64,000 bases of DNA from Chryseobacterium sp. (lineage in GTDB: Bacteria; Bacteroidota; Bacteroidia; Flavobacteriales; Weeksellaceae), in the NCBI RefSeq assembly GCF_008014695.1, contig NZ_VOXE01000002.1:124001-188000 (forward strand), written 5' to 3'. Each line of letters starts with the position of its first letter. The first letter of the stretch is position 1. Below, one piece after another: positions 26,801 to 36,991 of the stretch. The notes beneath the pieces are model-generated. The model had not been told where the DNA came from, ran no database searches, and was given only the letters and a program-made list of their open reading frames with translations. The position numbers and the translations under genes are program-made.

Positions 26801-27696
26801 TTGAAGATTATGCCAATGTAAGCGGTGCAGACTGGACGGTGGATTCTGAGAAAAATGATCTCATCAAACAGCTGATTCACAACTATAAAATCAAGTTCAA
26901 CGACATCCAGGGAATTAAAAACCGTGAGAAATTTGCAATTTCAATTGGTGATGAACTTCCTGCAGGGATCATTAAACTGGCAAAAGTATATGTTGCTAAA
27001 AAACGTAAACTGAATGTTGGTGATAAAATGGCGGGTCGTCACGGTAACAAAGGGATTGTATCAAGAATCGTTCGCGAAGAAGATATGCCTTTCCTTGAAG
27101 ACGGAACTCCGGTGGATATCGTATTGAATCCGCTTGGTGTACCTTCCCGTATGAACATTGGGCAGATTTATGAAACAGTACTTGGATGGGCTGGTCAGAA
27201 ATTGGGTCTGAAATTCGCAACACCGATTTTTGATGGTGCCAATATCGATCAGATTACTGAGTATACCAAGCAGGCAGGTCTTCCGGAATTCGGTTCCACT
27301 TATCTTTATGATGGCGGTACCGGCGAAAGATTCTCACAGCCGGCTACAGTTGGAGTCATTTATATGCTGAAACTGGGTCACATGGTTGATGATAAAATGC
27401 ACGCACGTTCAATCGGACCTTATTCATTGATTACGCAGCAGCCGTTAGGAGGTAAAGCGCAGTTTGGTGGACAAAGATTCGGGGAGATGGAAGTTTGGGC
27501 ACTGGAAGCATTTGGTGCATCCAATATCCTTAGAGAAATCTTAACCGTTAAATCCGATGATGTAATCGGTAGAGCAAAAACTTACGAAGCGATAGCGAAA
27601 GGAGAAGCAATGCCTGAACCAGGTATTCCTGAATCTTTCAACGTGTTGCTTCACGAGTTACAGGGTCTAGGCCTGGATGTAAGATTGGAAGAATAA
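23869..27696 (+). CDS. rpoB: RNA polymerase beta subunit
   Basis: A 1275-residue protein. The rifampicin-pocket region ([20 protein letters not shown], then [12 protein letters not shown]) and the C-terminal [20 protein letters not shown] are intact. It forms half of the catalytic cleft. The expected partner rpoC is not adjacent: a dioxygenase-like gene intervenes. The Asp-516 and His-526 equivalents are wild type, so no common rifampicin-resistance change is visible. Confidence 0.98.
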   Translation: MSKSKAVAKTQGTERINFSTAKGKIITPDFLDIQIQSFKDFFQLDTLPEQRVHEALYKTFEENFPITDSRNQFVLEFLDYLVDSPRYSINECVERGLTYSVPLKARLKLYCTDPEHEDFQTVIQDVYLGPVPYMTPSGSFIINGAERVIVTQLHRSPGVFFGQTYHANGTKLYYSRIIPFKGSWMEFTTDINNVMYAYIDRKKKLPLTTLLRAIGFESDKDILQIFDLAEEVKVSKAALKKVEGRTLAARVLNTWFEDFVDEDTGEVVSIERNEIILDRETILEKEHLDLILDAGVKSILIHKENSNEFSIIQNTLQKDPTNSEKEAVEYIYRQLRNADPPDEETARGIIEKLFFSEQRYSLGEVGRYRLNKKLGLNIPEKTEVLTKEDIISIVRHLIELVNSKAEVDDIDHLSNRRIKTVGEQLSGQFGVGLSRIARTIRERMNVRDNEIFTPIDLVNAKTLTSVINSFFGTNQLSQFMDQTNPLSEITHKRRLSALGPGGLSRERAGFEVRDVHHTHYGRICPIETPEGPNIGLISSLGIYAKINNLGFIETPYRKVENGKVDLKSAPIYLNAEDEEDKIIAQANVELADDGKFETERIIARLDGDYPVVEPNQVDLIDVAPNQISGISASLIPFLEHDDANRALMGSNMMRQAVPLLMPEAPIVGTGLEKQVARDSRILINAEGNGVVEYVDADRITIKYERSEDDDLVSFESATKTYKLTKFRKTNQSTTITLRPNVRVGDKVHLGQVLCDGYATENGELAIGRNLVVAFMPWKGYNFEDAIVINEKVVREDWFTSIHVDEYSLEVRDTKLGIEELTADIPNVSEEATKDLDENGMVRIGAEIKPGDIMIGKITPKGESDPTPEEKLLRAIFGDKAGDVKDASLKADSSLRGVVINKKLFSRNIKDKKKRSEEKLKLEEIENTYKVKFDELRNTLLEKLNTLVNGKTSQGVQNDLEEEIIGKGVKFTTKLLQSVEDYANVSGADWTVDSEKNDLIKQLIHNYKIKFNDIQGIKNREKFAISIGDELPAGIIKLAKVYVAKKRKLNVGDKMAGRHGNKGIVSRIVREEDMPFLEDGTPVDIVLNPLGVPSRMNIGQIYETVLGWAGQKLGLKFATPIFDGANIDQITEYTKQAGLPEFGSTYLYDGGTGERFSQPATVGVIYMLKLGHMVDDKMHARSIGPYSLITQQPLGGKAQFGGQRFGEMEVWALEAFGASNILREILTVKSDDVIGRAKTYEAIAKGEAMPEPGIPESFNVLLHELQGLGLDVRLEE

Positions 27697-27756
27697 CATA
27701 TTATTCAGCAGTTTGCTATTAGAAAAACTGCTGCTTTAAATTTTAATTTTTAATTT

Positions 27757-28692
27757 ATGTTATCATTTATCAGGAATTCTAAACTTAGTTATGCTGTATT
27801 TAATTTTTTTAACAAAGAAAAATTAAATCATAACATTTCTTTATACCAAAAATATGGTCTTAAAAAGAAATATTATTCACCCATTTCGAGTAAGGATTTT
27901 GAAGGTATTAAAGAATCTTACTGTAGAAGGGAGGATAATGATAAAGTTAGGAATTCGGATTTTTTTAAAAATCTTTCAGAAGAAAATAAAGAAAGTCTGC
28001 TAGATTTTCATAACAAGGGTTATTGTATCATCAGAGGATTTTTGAACAATGATACTGTTGATGAAGTTAATAATGAAATTCAGCGCCTTGTAGATACGCG
28101 AAAAATAAAATTTCGCTACGCTAATAAGTTAATGTTTGCAATTCATCATTCAAAATTAATCGAGAAGATAGGACAGAATAAATATCTTTTAGATGTATTA
28201 AGTATTTTATTTGATGGTAAAGCAAAGCTGTTTCAAAGTATTAATTTTATCAATGGAAGTGAGCAGAAAACTCATTCCGACAGTATTCATATGACAACAT
28301 TTCCGCATGGTGGGCTTTTAGGAGTTTGGGTAGCATTAGAAGATGTTTCCGCTGAAAATGGAGCACTACATTATTATCCGGAATCTCACAAATTGCCTTA
28401 TTTCATGAACTCGGATTATGATAATGAAGGGACAAAATTTATGTTAGGAAAGAAAGGCTATAAAGAATATGAAGAATTCTTAAACTCCAGGATAAATGAT
28501 TTGAAATTAGAAAAGAAAGTCTTTGACTGTAAGAAAGGTGATATGCTTATCTGGCACGCAAATATCCTTCACGGAGGAGAACCGCATACCAATAAGAACA
28601 GAACGAGAAAAAGTATGGTTTTCCATTATTTTGATGAAAACTCCATCTGTTATCACGAGATTACACAAAGGCCTGCCTTATTTAAAAATTAA
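27757..28692 (+). CDS. Phytanoyl-CoA dioxygenase (PhyH)-like protein between rpoB and rpoC
   Basis: A 311-residue protein. An Fe(II)/2-oxoglutarate dioxygenase core is visible: His173-x-Asp175 (THSDSIHM), distal His272 in ILHGGEPH and an Arg about ten residues later (NRTRKSMVFHYF) for 2-oxoglutarate. The family hydroxylates CoA esters, secondary metabolites or ectoine precursors; the substrate cannot be told. It starts 60 bp after rpoB and ends 62 bp before rpoC, on the same strand, so it is probably transcribed with them. Its AT-rich, Lys/Asn-rich codons differ strongly from both neighbours, suggesting acquisition by transfer. Confidence 0.8.
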   Translation: MLSFIRNSKLSYAVFNFFNKEKLNHNISLYQKYGLKKKYYSPISSKDFEGIKESYCRREDNDKVRNSDFFKNLSEENKESLLDFHNKGYCIIRGFLNNDTVDEVNNEIQRLVDTRKIKFRYANKLMFAIHHSKLIEKIGQNKYLLDVLSILFDGKAKLFQSINFINGSEQKTHSDSIHMTTFPHGGLLGVWVALEDVSAENGALHYYPESHKLPYFMNSDYDNEGTKFMLGKKGYKEYEEFLNSRINDLKLEKKVFDCKKGDMLIWHANILHGGEPHTNKNRTRKSMVFHYFDENSICYHEITQRPALFKN

Positions 28693-28754
28693 TTTTTAAA
28701 GTATTAGATGAATATATGAAATTTTTCCCCTCACTTAAATCTAAAATCTAACAA

Positions 28755-31700
28755 ATGTCAAATAAAAATAAAACAAGTAATTTCACAAAAATTACGATCG
28801 GTCTTGCTTCTCCCGAATCCATTTTACAGGATTCTAGAGGTGAAGTTTTAAAACCGGAAACCATCAACTATAGAACCCACAAGCCGGAAAGAGACGGTCT
28901 TTTCTGCGAAAAAATATTCGGACCTGTAAAGGATTACGAATGTGCATGTGGGAAATACAAAAGAATCCGATACAAAGGAATCGTTTGTGACCGTTGTGGA
29001 GTTGAAGTAACAGAGAAAAAAGTTCGTAGAGAAAGAATCGGCCACATTGGTCTGGTTGTTCCTGTTGCGCACATCTGGTATTTCCGTTCTTTACCGAATA
29101 AAATCGGTTACCTTTTAGGCTTGCCTTCCAAAAAGCTCGACATGATCATCTATTACGAAAGATATGTCGTGATTCAGCCGGGTATTGCCAAAAAAGCCGA
29201 CGGTTCTGACTTTGATGACAAAGAATTTCTGACGGAAGAGGAATATCTTGATATTCTGGAAACGTTGCCACCGGACAATCAGTATCTTGATGATGCCGAC
29301 CCGAATAAGTTTCTCGCCAAAATGGGTGCAGAAGCTGTGGAGGAATTGTTGAGAAGAATCGATCTTGATGCTTTGTCTTTCGATCTGCGTCATAAAGCAC
29401 ACAACGAATCTTCAAAACAGAGAAGAACTGAAGCCCTGAAAAGGCTGAATGTTGTTGAAGCCATCCGTGGTGCAAACACAAGAATGATCAACCGTCCTGA
29501 ATGGATGATTATGCGTGTGCTTCCTGTAATACCACCAGAATTGAGACCATTGGTTCCGTTGGATGGAGGTAGATTCGCAACATCCGATTTAAATGACCTT
29601 TACAGAAGGGTGATCATCAGAAATAATCGTTTGAAGAGACTTCTGGAGATCAAAGCTCCTGAAGTAATCCTGAGAAACGAAAAAAGAATGCTGCAGGAAT
29701 CTGTAGATTCATTATTCGACAATACAAGAAAATCATCTGCAGTAAAATCTGAATCCAACAGACCGCTGAAATCACTTTCAGATTCACTGAAAGGTAAACA
29801 GGGTCGTTTCCGTCAGAATCTATTGGGAAAAAGGGTAGATTACTCAGCCCGTTCGGTAATTGTTGTAGGTCCAAACCTTCAGCTTCACGAATGTGGTATT
29901 CCTAAAGATATGGCAGCTGAGCTTTACAAACCGTTTATCATCAGAAAACTGATTGAAAGAGGAATTGTAAAAACCGTAAAATCTGCTAAAAGAATCATCG
30001 ACAGAAAAGAACCTGTTGTTTATGACATTCTGGAAGGCGTAATGAAAGGTCACCCGGTACTTCTGAACAGGGCCCCTACTTTGCACAGACTGGGAATCCA
30101 GGCATTCCAGCCGAAAATGATCGAAGGAAAAGCAATTCAGCTTCACCCATTGGTTACAACGGCATTTAACGCCGATTTTGATGGTGACCAGATGGCGGTT
30201 CACTTGCCATTAGGTCCGGAAGCAATTCTGGAAGCACAGCTTTTAATGTTGGGTTCTCAGAACATTCTGAACCCGGCAAACGGTTCTCCAATTACGGTTC
30301 CTTCGCAGGATATGGTTCTGGGTCTGTATTTTATGACCAAAGAAGCCCATTCTACGGATGAAGTGAAAGTAAAAGGAGAAGGTTTGGCATTCTATTCCCC
30401 TGAAGAGGTGGAAATTGCCTATTCCGAAGGTCAGGTTTCTCTGAACGCAAAAGTGCGTTGCAGACTTCCGATCAAGGAAGACGACGGAATCGTTACAAAA
30501 CTTACTGAAACTACGGTAGGAAGAATCCTTTTCAACGAAATCGTTCCCAAACAGTCAGGATTTATCAATGAACTCCTGACGAAGAAATCATTGAGGAACG
30601 TGATCGGACGGGTGTTGGCTGATACCGATTTCCCGACGACCGTTAAGTTCCTTGATGATATGAAGGACCTTGGATATACGAATGCATTCAAAGGTGGACT
30701 TTCGTTCAGCTTGGGAGACATCGTGATCCCGGTTGAGAAGAAAAAAATGATTGCTCAGGCAGTTGAAAATGTAGATGAAATTAAGGCCAACTATAACATG
30801 GGTCTTATTACCGATACGGAGAGATACAACCAGGTAATTGACGTTTGGACGAATACCAACGCCGGATTGACGGAAATGATCATGAGCAGAATGAAAACCG
30901 ACCAAGGTGGGTTCAATTCCGTTTATATGATGCTTGATTCCGGAGCGAGGGGTTCCAAAGAACAGATCCGTCAGTTATCAGGAATGAGAGGTTTGATGGC
31001 GAAACCGCAGAAAGCCGGCTCTACCGGTGCGGAGATCATTGAAAACCCGATTGTGGCAAACTTTAAGGAAGGACTTTCAATTTTGGAATACTTTATCTCC
31101 ACCCACGGTGCACGTAAAGGTCTTGCAGATACCGCCCTTAAAACAGCCGATGCGGGTTACCTTACGAGGAGACTTGTTGATGTCGCTCAGGATGTGATCA
31201 TTACGCAGCACGACTGTGGTACGTTAAGAGGAACTGAAGTATCTCCACTGAAGAAAAACGATGAGATCGTGGAAAGACTTTCGGAAAGAATTTTGGGTAG
31301 GGTTTCCCTTCACAATGTTTACGATCCGGAAACCGATGAAATCATTGCAAATGCCGACGAACTGATTAACGAAGCTTTGGCTAAGAAAATCGAGGCGGCA
31401 GGAATTGAATTCGTTGAAGTACGTTCACCATTAACCTGTGAAACCAAGAAAGGAATCTGTGCAAAATGTTACGGAAGAAACCTTGCTACAGGTAAACCAA
31501 TTCACATGGGTGAAGCAGTTGGAGTAATCGCTGCACAATCCATTGGTGAGCCGGGAACCCAGTTAACTCTGAGAACTTTCCACCAGGGGGGTACAGCAGG
31601 AAATATCTCCGAAAATCCATCCATCGTTGCAAGACGCGACGGTATCGTGGAAATGGACGAGGTAAGAACAGTTACTTCTGAAAACGACGAAGGTAAAAAA

Positions 31701-33020
31701 GCAGAGATCCTTGTTTCACGTTCAACAGAATTCCGTTTGGTGGCAGACAATGCCGTTAGAACGCCTTTGATGGTGGCCAACGTACCTTACGGTTCCGAGT
31801 TATTGGTGAAACCTGGAGATAAAGTGAAAAAAGGCGATACCATTGCAAGATGGGATCCGTATAATGCGGTAATCATTGCTGAATCTGCAGGTAAGGTTGA
31901 ATACGAAGACATCATTCAGAGTATTTCATTCCAGCTGGAGATTGATGAGCAGACCGGTTTCGAGGAAAAAGTAATTACCGAATCCAGAAACAAGAAAGCC
32001 GTTCCTACGCTGAAAGTTGTTGATGCTAAAGGCATCGAACAGAAAGCCTATAACCTTCCTGTTGGAGCCCACTTAATGGTGAACGACGGGGAGAAGATCA
32101 AGGCTGGTAAAGTCCTGATCAAGATCCCTAGAAAATCTGCAAAATCAGGAGATATTACGGGTGGTTTGCCAAGAGTTACCGAGCTTTTCGAAGCAAGGAA
32201 TCCTTCAAACCCGGCTGTAGTGACCGAAATCGATGGGGTAGTTTCTTACGGAAAAATCAAGAGAGGTAACCGTGAGTTGATCGTTGAAGCCAAAACTGGC
32301 GAAATCTCCAAATATTTGGTGAAACTTTCGAATCAGATCCTTGTTCAGGAAAATGACTTCGTCATTGCCGGTTCAAGATTATCAGACGGATCTATTACTC
32401 CGGATGATATTCTGAAGATCAAAGGACCAACAGCTGTTCAGGAATACCTTGTAAATGAGATTCAGGAAGTTTACCGTCTTCAGGGGGTAAAAATCGATGA
32501 TAAACATTTCGAGATTATCGTTCGTCAGATGATGACCAAAGTAGAAATCGTTGACGGTGGTGATACGCAGTTCCTGGAAAATGCTTTGGAGCACAAGTTC
32601 GACTTCTTAGAAGAAAATAACAGGGTTTTCGGACTGAAAGTAGTAACAGAAGCGGGAGATTCCAAAGAATTCAAACCAGGTCAGATGATCACGGCGAGAG
32701 AACTCAGAGACGAGAATTCCAAACTGAAACGTGAAGACCAGGCTTTGGTAGAAGTTCGCGAAGCACTTCCTGCAACCGCAACACCGGTTCTACAGGGGAT
32801 TACAAGAGCAGCGCTTCAGACCAAATCCTTCATGTCGGCAGCATCGTTCCAGGAAACAACGAAAGTTCTGAACGAAGCAGCAGTTTCCGGAAAAGTGGAT
32901 TACCTGACCGGTCTGAAAGAAAACGTTATCGTAGGACACAGAATTCCTGCAGGTACGGGTCTTAAAGACTACCAGAACGTTATCGTAGGTTCCAAAAAGG
33001 AATTTGAAGACATCAATTAA
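28755..33020 (+). CDS. rpoC: RNA polymerase beta' subunit
   Basis: A 1421-residue protein. Zinc site 1 ([20 protein letters not shown]), the catalytic [12 protein letters not shown] with three Asp residues binding Mg, the bridge-helix region and zinc site 2 ([15 protein letters not shown]) are all visible. It appears complete, and an AT-rich insertion before it (the PhyH-like gene) does not disturb its start. Confidence 0.98.
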   Translation: MSNKNKTSNFTKITIGLASPESILQDSRGEVLKPETINYRTHKPERDGLFCEKIFGPVKDYECACGKYKRIRYKGIVCDRCGVEVTEKKVRRERIGHIGLVVPVAHIWYFRSLPNKIGYLLGLPSKKLDMIIYYERYVVIQPGIAKKADGSDFDDKEFLTEEEYLDILETLPPDNQYLDDADPNKFLAKMGAEAVEELLRRIDLDALSFDLRHKAHNESSKQRRTEALKRLNVVEAIRGANTRMINRPEWMIMRVLPVIPPELRPLVPLDGGRFATSDLNDLYRRVIIRNNRLKRLLEIKAPEVILRNEKRMLQESVDSLFDNTRKSSAVKSESNRPLKSLSDSLKGKQGRFRQNLLGKRVDYSARSVIVVGPNLQLHECGIPKDMAAELYKPFIIRKLIERGIVKTVKSAKRIIDRKEPVVYDILEGVMKGHPVLLNRAPTLHRLGIQAFQPKMIEGKAIQLHPLVTTAFNADFDGDQMAVHLPLGPEAILEAQLLMLGSQNILNPANGSPITVPSQDMVLGLYFMTKEAHSTDEVKVKGEGLAFYSPEEVEIAYSEGQVSLNAKVRCRLPIKEDDGIVTKLTETTVGRILFNEIVPKQSGFINELLTKKSLRNVIGRVLADTDFPTTVKFLDDMKDLGYTNAFKGGLSFSLGDIVIPVEKKKMIAQAVENVDEIKANYNMGLITDTERYNQVIDVWTNTNAGLTEMIMSRMKTDQGGFNSVYMMLDSGARGSKEQIRQLSGMRGLMAKPQKAGSTGAEIIENPIVANFKEGLSILEYFISTHGARKGLADTALKTADAGYLTRRLVDVAQDVIITQHDCGTLRGTEVSPLKKNDEIVERLSERILGRVSLHNVYDPETDEIIANADELINEALAKKIEAAGIEFVEVRSPLTCETKKGICAKCYGRNLATGKPIHMGEAVGVIAAQSIGEPGTQLTLRTFHQGGTAGNISENPSIVARRDGIVEMDEVRTVTSENDEGKKAEILVSRSTEFRLVADNAVRTPLMVANVPYGSELLVKPGDKVKKGDTIARWDPYNAVIIAESAGKVEYEDIIQSISFQLEIDEQTGFEEKVITESRNKKAVPTLKVVDAKGIEQKAYNLPVGAHLMVNDGEKIKAGKVLIKIPRKSAKSGDITGGLPRVTELFEARNPSNPAVVTEIDGVVSYGKIKRGNRELIVEAKTGEISKYLVKLSNQILVQENDFVIAGSRLSDGSITPDDILKIKGPTAVQEYLVNEIQEVYRLQGVKIDDKHFEIIVRQMMTKVEIVDGGDTQFLENALEHKFDFLEENNRVFGLKVVTEAGDSKEFKPGQMITARELRDENSKLKREDQALVEVREALPATATPVLQGITRAALQTKSFMSAASFQETTKVLNEAAVSGKVDYLTGLKENVIVGHRIPAGTGLKDYQNVIVGSKKEFEDIN

Positions 33021-33027
33021 TTTGTTC

Positions 33028-33085
33028 CGTGATGCGGGGTTCGGGTTCCCAGAGAACCCGTAACCCGTATCCCGTAACGCATATC
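33028..33085. repeat. Short hairpin and CCCGTAA repeat after rpoC
   Basis: CGGGTTC / GAACCCG form a hairpin, followed by three near-copies of the unit AACCCGT. No gene; it may be a local transcription-pause or filler repeat. Confidence 0.35.
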
Positions 33086-33110
33086 ATAACAAAAAAATAT
33101 TAAAAACAAA

Positions 33111-33422
33111 ATGGACAACAATCAAAATCAAAACAACGATCCAAACAACATCAACATTCAACTTAACGAAATGGTTGCAGCAGGAGTTTATGTAAACCTT
33201 GCTTTAGTAAACCACTCTCCTTCAGAATTCGTATTGGATTTCATCCAGTTGATGCCGGGAGTTCAGCAGGCAAACGTGAGATCAAGAGTAATCCTGGCTC
33301 CGCTTCATGCAAAAAGAGTACTTTCTGCATTGCAGCAGAATATTGCTAACTACGAGCAGCAATTCGGCGAAATCAAAGAATTGGAGCCGTTTGTAGTAGG
33401 TCAGAACAACGTTCAGGCCTAA
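33111..33422 (+). CDS. DUF3467 family protein
   Basis: A 103-residue protein with an Asn/Gln-rich start, then the DUF3467 core (EMVAAGVYVNLALVNHSPSE, then FVLDFIQLMPG and LHAKRVLSALQQNI). This small family follows rpoC in many Bacteroidota and its role is unknown. It is the last gene of the rpoB-PhyH-rpoC transcript and is followed by a strong terminator. Confidence 0.9.
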   Translation: MDNNQNQNNDPNNINIQLNEMVAAGVYVNLALVNHSPSEFVLDFIQLMPGVQQANVRSRVILAPLHAKRVLSALQQNIANYEQQFGEIKELEPFVVGQNNVQA

Positions 33423-33443
33423 TACCAAGACGTTTTAAAATAG

Positions 33444-33481
33444 AAATCCCGGTTCATTCAGTTGAACCGGGATTTTTTTTA
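33444..33481 (+). terminator. Terminator of the rpoBC operon
   Basis: 13-bp stem AAATCCCGGTTCA / TGAACCGGGATTT, 6-nt loop, then a long T-run. Confidence 0.85.
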
Positions 33482-33490
33482 TGGGAATTA

Positions 33491-33527
33491 GTCATTGCGA
33501 GGAGCGACCGGAGGGAACGACGAAGCA
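33491..33527. repeat. Intergenic GTCATTGCGAGGAGCGA-type repeat
   Basis: Matches a common bacterial intergenic repeat. A diverged inverted copy lies near 59545-59600 (read on the minus strand as GTCATTGCAAGGATCGG). Confidence 0.45.
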
Positions 33528-33570
33528 TTTACCGTAAACTACAAAACCGCTAATGGAAATACAATGTTAC

Positions 33571-34179
33571 TCACAGTATTTTTTTTAATTTTTCAATTCT
33601 TTTATCCCAATCTCCATCCCAACCTTCTTTTTTTGCTTTTTCAGCGATTTCAATTGCTTCAGAAATTTTTTTTTCTTTTTCAAGAATGATACAAAGTTGC
33701 TTGTAACCTAAATGCATTGGTAAAGTCCCATATTTCTCGTGCAAAAATGCATTTTTCGATTTATTTGAAAGGTCAATTTGTTTAAGAGCATAAATTTTTG
33801 CTTTTTCATAAAACTCAGCATTGTCTCTGAGTTTATAATAAAAAGAGAGTATCTCTCCAAAGTAAAAATGTAACTCAAGCACTTCGACATCTTCATTAAA
33901 CCTCTGTTCTGCTTCCTTAATCATAGGGAAGGAAAGGTCAAAATCAGCTTTAGTGTTAAAAAATTGGGAAAGATTAAGCAAGAAAATGAAGTCCGGCCTG
34001 CTATCAATTTGCTTGCCTTTTATTAAAGGTTGTGACAAATGTACCGTTCCAAATGTCTTATAACTATTTGCTATTCTATTTCTTTGGAAATCATTGAAAG
34101 TATCAAACCACCAATTTTCTAATTTATAGAATTTTATTAATCCTTCAACGTTTCTACTTTTTTTGAAAAAATCAAACAT
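33571..34179 (-). CDS. Hypothetical protein, TPR-like helices
   Basis: A 202-residue soluble protein made of amphipathic helices with tetratricopeptide-like spacing (EVLELHFYFGEILSFYYKLR, then EKAKIYALKQIDLSNKSK and ISEAIEIAEKAKKEGWDGDW). No signal peptide. It lies alone between the rpoBC terminator and a secreted hypothetical gene. A protein-binding scaffold is likely; no partner is apparent. Confidence 0.6.
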   Translation of the reverse strand: MFDFFKKSRNVEGLIKFYKLENWWFDTFNDFQRNRIANSYKTFGTVHLSQPLIKGKQIDSRPDFIFLLNLSQFFNTKADFDLSFPMIKEAEQRFNEDVEVLELHFYFGEILSFYYKLRDNAEFYEKAKIYALKQIDLSNKSKNAFLHEKYGTLPMHLGYKQLCIILEKEKKISEAIEIAEKAKKEGWDGDWDKRIEKLKKIL

Positions 34180-34339
34180 GCGATTCTATAATATTGTATG
34201 TAACATCGGGTATAGCTGTTGGTTGGAGAATATTATAATAAAGTTCAGATGAATATAACAAAATGAACAATTAGCGAAAATCTTTAGGACAGGAGCTTGC
34301 AACCCCCTAAAAGAAATACTTTATTTGGCGCCGTATTTT

Positions 34340-34786
34340 TTATTCAATCTTTGGAAAAATAATTTCTATTAATCCATTTTCCCCAATTTTAAAATTCATT
34401 TTTTCTGTAGGAATTTCAAATTCTAACGTTTTATATTCTCCAATATGATCTTTCTTTTTTTCGATAATTCTTATTGGATAATTTTTCACCTTCTTGAAGA
34501 ATCCATCAATTATTTCATCTGAGTTTTTGCAAAATTCTGAACTTAAATGTGTTACAGACCTTTTTTCAAATAATTCTGATTTTGGTTCAACTCTGATATA
34601 ACCACCAATCTCATCAAATTTCACATATCCTTTTAAAAAATTTGTTCTCGGAAGTAGAATTGTTTCAACTTTAAAATTCTTAATCTTTATTTCACCTGAG
34701 TATTTTAGAGATTTAATACAATCACTTTGTGAATATATTATTTGGCTGAAGAAAATTAGAATTAATATTGATAATTTTTGTTTCAT
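34340..34786 (-). CDS. Small secreted hypothetical protein
   Basis: A 148-residue protein from the ATG at 34786 (an upstream start at 34807 would add a basic stretch before the signal peptide). The signal peptide (KLSILILIFFSQIIYSQSDC) is followed by a lysine-rich beta-strand-rich domain. No family recognised. Confidence 0.6.
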   Translation of the reverse strand: MKQKLSILILIFFSQIIYSQSDCIKSLKYSGEIKIKNFKVETILLPRTNFLKGYVKFDEIGGYIRVEPKSELFEKRSVTHLSSEFCKNSDEIIDGFFKKVKNYPIRIIEKKKDHIGEYKTLEFEIPTEKMNFKIGENGLIEIIFPKIE

Positions 34787-34855
34787 AATATGTCGCCTAA
34801 CTCTCAAATATACGCAGGTTTTTAATTGCTTCCCTAAATTTTTCTCTGCGCTTTT

Positions 34856-35620
34856 TCAGAACTTTTCGGTAAGGTATTTCCAATAACGTTTTGGGACATG
34901 CTGAATGTGGAGTTTCATGTTTTTCCGCTCCGTGATATTGGTTTTGGTGAAATACCGCTGCCACAGGGTCTGGTATTTTTGCTCTTCTTTGTGATGAAGG
35001 GTCTCAGAATTTCTGAGGCTGTTCAGCTGTCCTTCATCAGGATAAAAAAATTCCGTGTTTTTTAAATCATACAGAACCCCAAACCTTCTTTTAAGGTCGT
35101 AGATCATCCATTTCTGGTCGGCGTAACGGTCCCGGAAGAATTTCCAGCTGACGGGGAGCACATTGAAGTCGGGTTCCACCTTGGCGAAGAACATTCCGTC
35201 CTCCAGTTTTTCGAAACGTACAAAGGCATGAAGCCTGTGAATTTCCCTTCCCATGCTTTTGCAGATTTTGGAGATCTCCATGATGTCGGGATCGGCAAAG
35301 TTCTGAAGGATATTTTCCGCAGGATTTTTTATGCACTTCCTTACGGCAGAAAGGATGAGGTTTCCGGAATCGGCCCTTTCGGAAAGATAGACGAGCAGCA
35401 ACTGCTTTACCCCGCTTTTTCCAAGATTTGCTTCGAGTTTTTTAATGACACGGTCTACTTTGATTTCATCAGTCACCACTTCATGTACTTCCGAAAAGAA
35501 ATCCACCGTCAGGTAATGTTCTTTACTGATGACCTCGGCAGGAGCAAAACGGTATTCGAAAACTTCGAACACTGCCGTAAAGAGCCCGTCAAAAGATCCG
35601 TCGTAAACTAAGGTCGTCAT
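34856..35620 (-). CDS. TIGR03915 / DUF4130-type DNA metabolism protein
   Basis: A 254-residue protein starting TTLVYDGSFDGLFTAVFEVF, the signature of the family that is always paired with a radical-SAM protein. The C-terminus keeps the YQTLWQRYFTKTNITERKN segment. Members are tied to uracil or other damaged-base repair by gene association and have not been assigned a firm reaction. The partner gene ends 1 bp before this one starts, so they are co-transcribed. Confidence 0.85.
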   Translation of the reverse strand: MTTLVYDGSFDGLFTAVFEVFEYRFAPAEVISKEHYLTVDFFSEVHEVVTDEIKVDRVIKKLEANLGKSGVKQLLLVYLSERADSGNLILSAVRKCIKNPAENILQNFADPDIMEISKICKSMGREIHRLHAFVRFEKLEDGMFFAKVEPDFNVLPVSWKFFRDRYADQKWMIYDLKRRFGVLYDLKNTEFFYPDEGQLNSLRNSETLHHKEEQKYQTLWQRYFTKTNITERKNMKLHIQHVPKRYWKYLTEKF

Positions 35621-35621
35621 A

Positions 35622-36878
35622 TTAAAATAGGGAAAGCTGCTGGGAAAAAGGATTCTGGAATTTAGAACTCATGCCGCCGAGAATGATTTTCCTGAAGTTC
35701 TGCTCATCGATGAATTTATTGAAGATATTCGTATGTTCAAATTCTACAAAATATTTCGCGCGGTTGATGGCGACGCCCATTTTTCTGAGGTTCTCAAGAT
35801 CCAGTTTCTGGAATCTTCTTGCCATTAGAATTTTGCCGGTCGATTTCGTTCCGATTCCGGGAATCCGAAGGATCATTTCTTTTGTGGCGGTATTGATGTT
35901 CACCGGAAACTGTTCTCGGTGACGCAGCGCCCAGGCGAGTTTCGGATCGATCTCCAGATCGAGGAAAGGATTTCCCGGATCCAGAATTTCATTGGCCTGG
36001 AAACCATAGAAACGCATGAGCCAGTCGGCCTGATAAAGCCTGTTCTCGCGCTGCATCGGAACCTGGGAATGGATGGAAGGAAGCCGGCTGTCTTCCAGAA
36101 CGGGAACATAACCGGAGTAATACACCCGTTTCAGGTTGAAATTCTGATAAAAATGATCTGCTACCTTGATGATTTTCAAATCGGTTTCATCGGTCGCACC
36201 CACGATCATCTGCGTCGACTGGCCTGCAGGAGCAAATTTCGGTACTTTTCTAAAGATCTTCTTTTCTTCTTTATAAAGAATGAGTTCGTTCTTTACGAGG
36301 CTCATCGGTTTGATCATTTCCGCGTGGGATTTGTCCGGAGCGAGCAATTTCAAACCTTTTTCAGTCGGAATTTCAATATTGATGGAAAGCCGGTCTGCAT
36401 ATAGTCCCGCTTCTTTCATGAGTTCGTCGCTCGCACCGGGAATTGATTTCAGGTGAATATATCCGTTGAAATTGTGTTCCAGCCTGAGTTTTTTCGCCAC
36501 TCTGACGAGTCTTTCCATCGTAGTATCGGAATCTTTAAAGATGCCCGAACTTAAAAATAATCCTTCAATATAGTTTCGGCGGTAGAAATTGATGGTAAGA
36601 TCAACAACTTCTTCTACGGTAAAGGCGGCACGCTTTACATCGTTCGTTTTACGCGAAACACAGTAGGCGCAGTCAAAAATGCAGTGGTTTGTAAGCAGGA
36701 TTTTGAGCAGAGAGACACATCTTCCGTCTTCCGTGTAAGTATGGCAGATACCGGAAGCGTGGCTGTTGCCCAGGCCACCTTTATTCTTGCGGTTACCGCC
36801 GCTGGAAGAGCAGGAAACATCGTACTTCGCAGCATCTGCAAGTATTTCGAGTTTTTCCTGAATTCGCTCAAAATTCAT
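35622..36878 (-). CDS. Radical-SAM DNA modification/repair protein (TIGR03916)
   Basis: A 418-residue protein. The radical-SAM cysteines C66, C70 and C73 (CIFDCAYC) bind a 4Fe-4S cluster. Upstream cysteines at 23 and 45 may hold more metal. A helix-hairpin-helix DNA-binding motif is visible near residue 330 (NINTATKEMILRIPGIGTKS). Together with the TIGR03915 protein it is the known 'putative DNA modification/repair' pair; the chemistry is not established. Confidence 0.88.
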   Translation of the reverse strand: MNFERIQEKLEILADAAKYDVSCSSSGGNRKNKGGLGNSHASGICHTYTEDGRCVSLLKILLTNHCIFDCAYCVSRKTNDVKRAAFTVEEVVDLTINFYRRNYIEGLFLSSGIFKDSDTTMERLVRVAKKLRLEHNFNGYIHLKSIPGASDELMKEAGLYADRLSINIEIPTEKGLKLLAPDKSHAEMIKPMSLVKNELILYKEEKKIFRKVPKFAPAGQSTQMIVGATDETDLKIIKVADHFYQNFNLKRVYYSGYVPVLEDSRLPSIHSQVPMQRENRLYQADWLMRFYGFQANEILDPGNPFLDLEIDPKLAWALRHREQFPVNINTATKEMILRIPGIGTKSTGKILMARRFQKLDLENLRKMGVAINRAKYFVEFEHTNIFNKFIDEQNFRKIILGGMSSKFQNPFSQQLSLF

Positions 36879-36991
36879 TTTTTATTATGTTAAGTTTAAG
36901 AACAAAAGTAGTAATTAAAATTTACTTAATTCAAAAAATTGGTAATAAAAGATACCAAATAATATTCTGTGAATCTTATTTGAATTAACCA

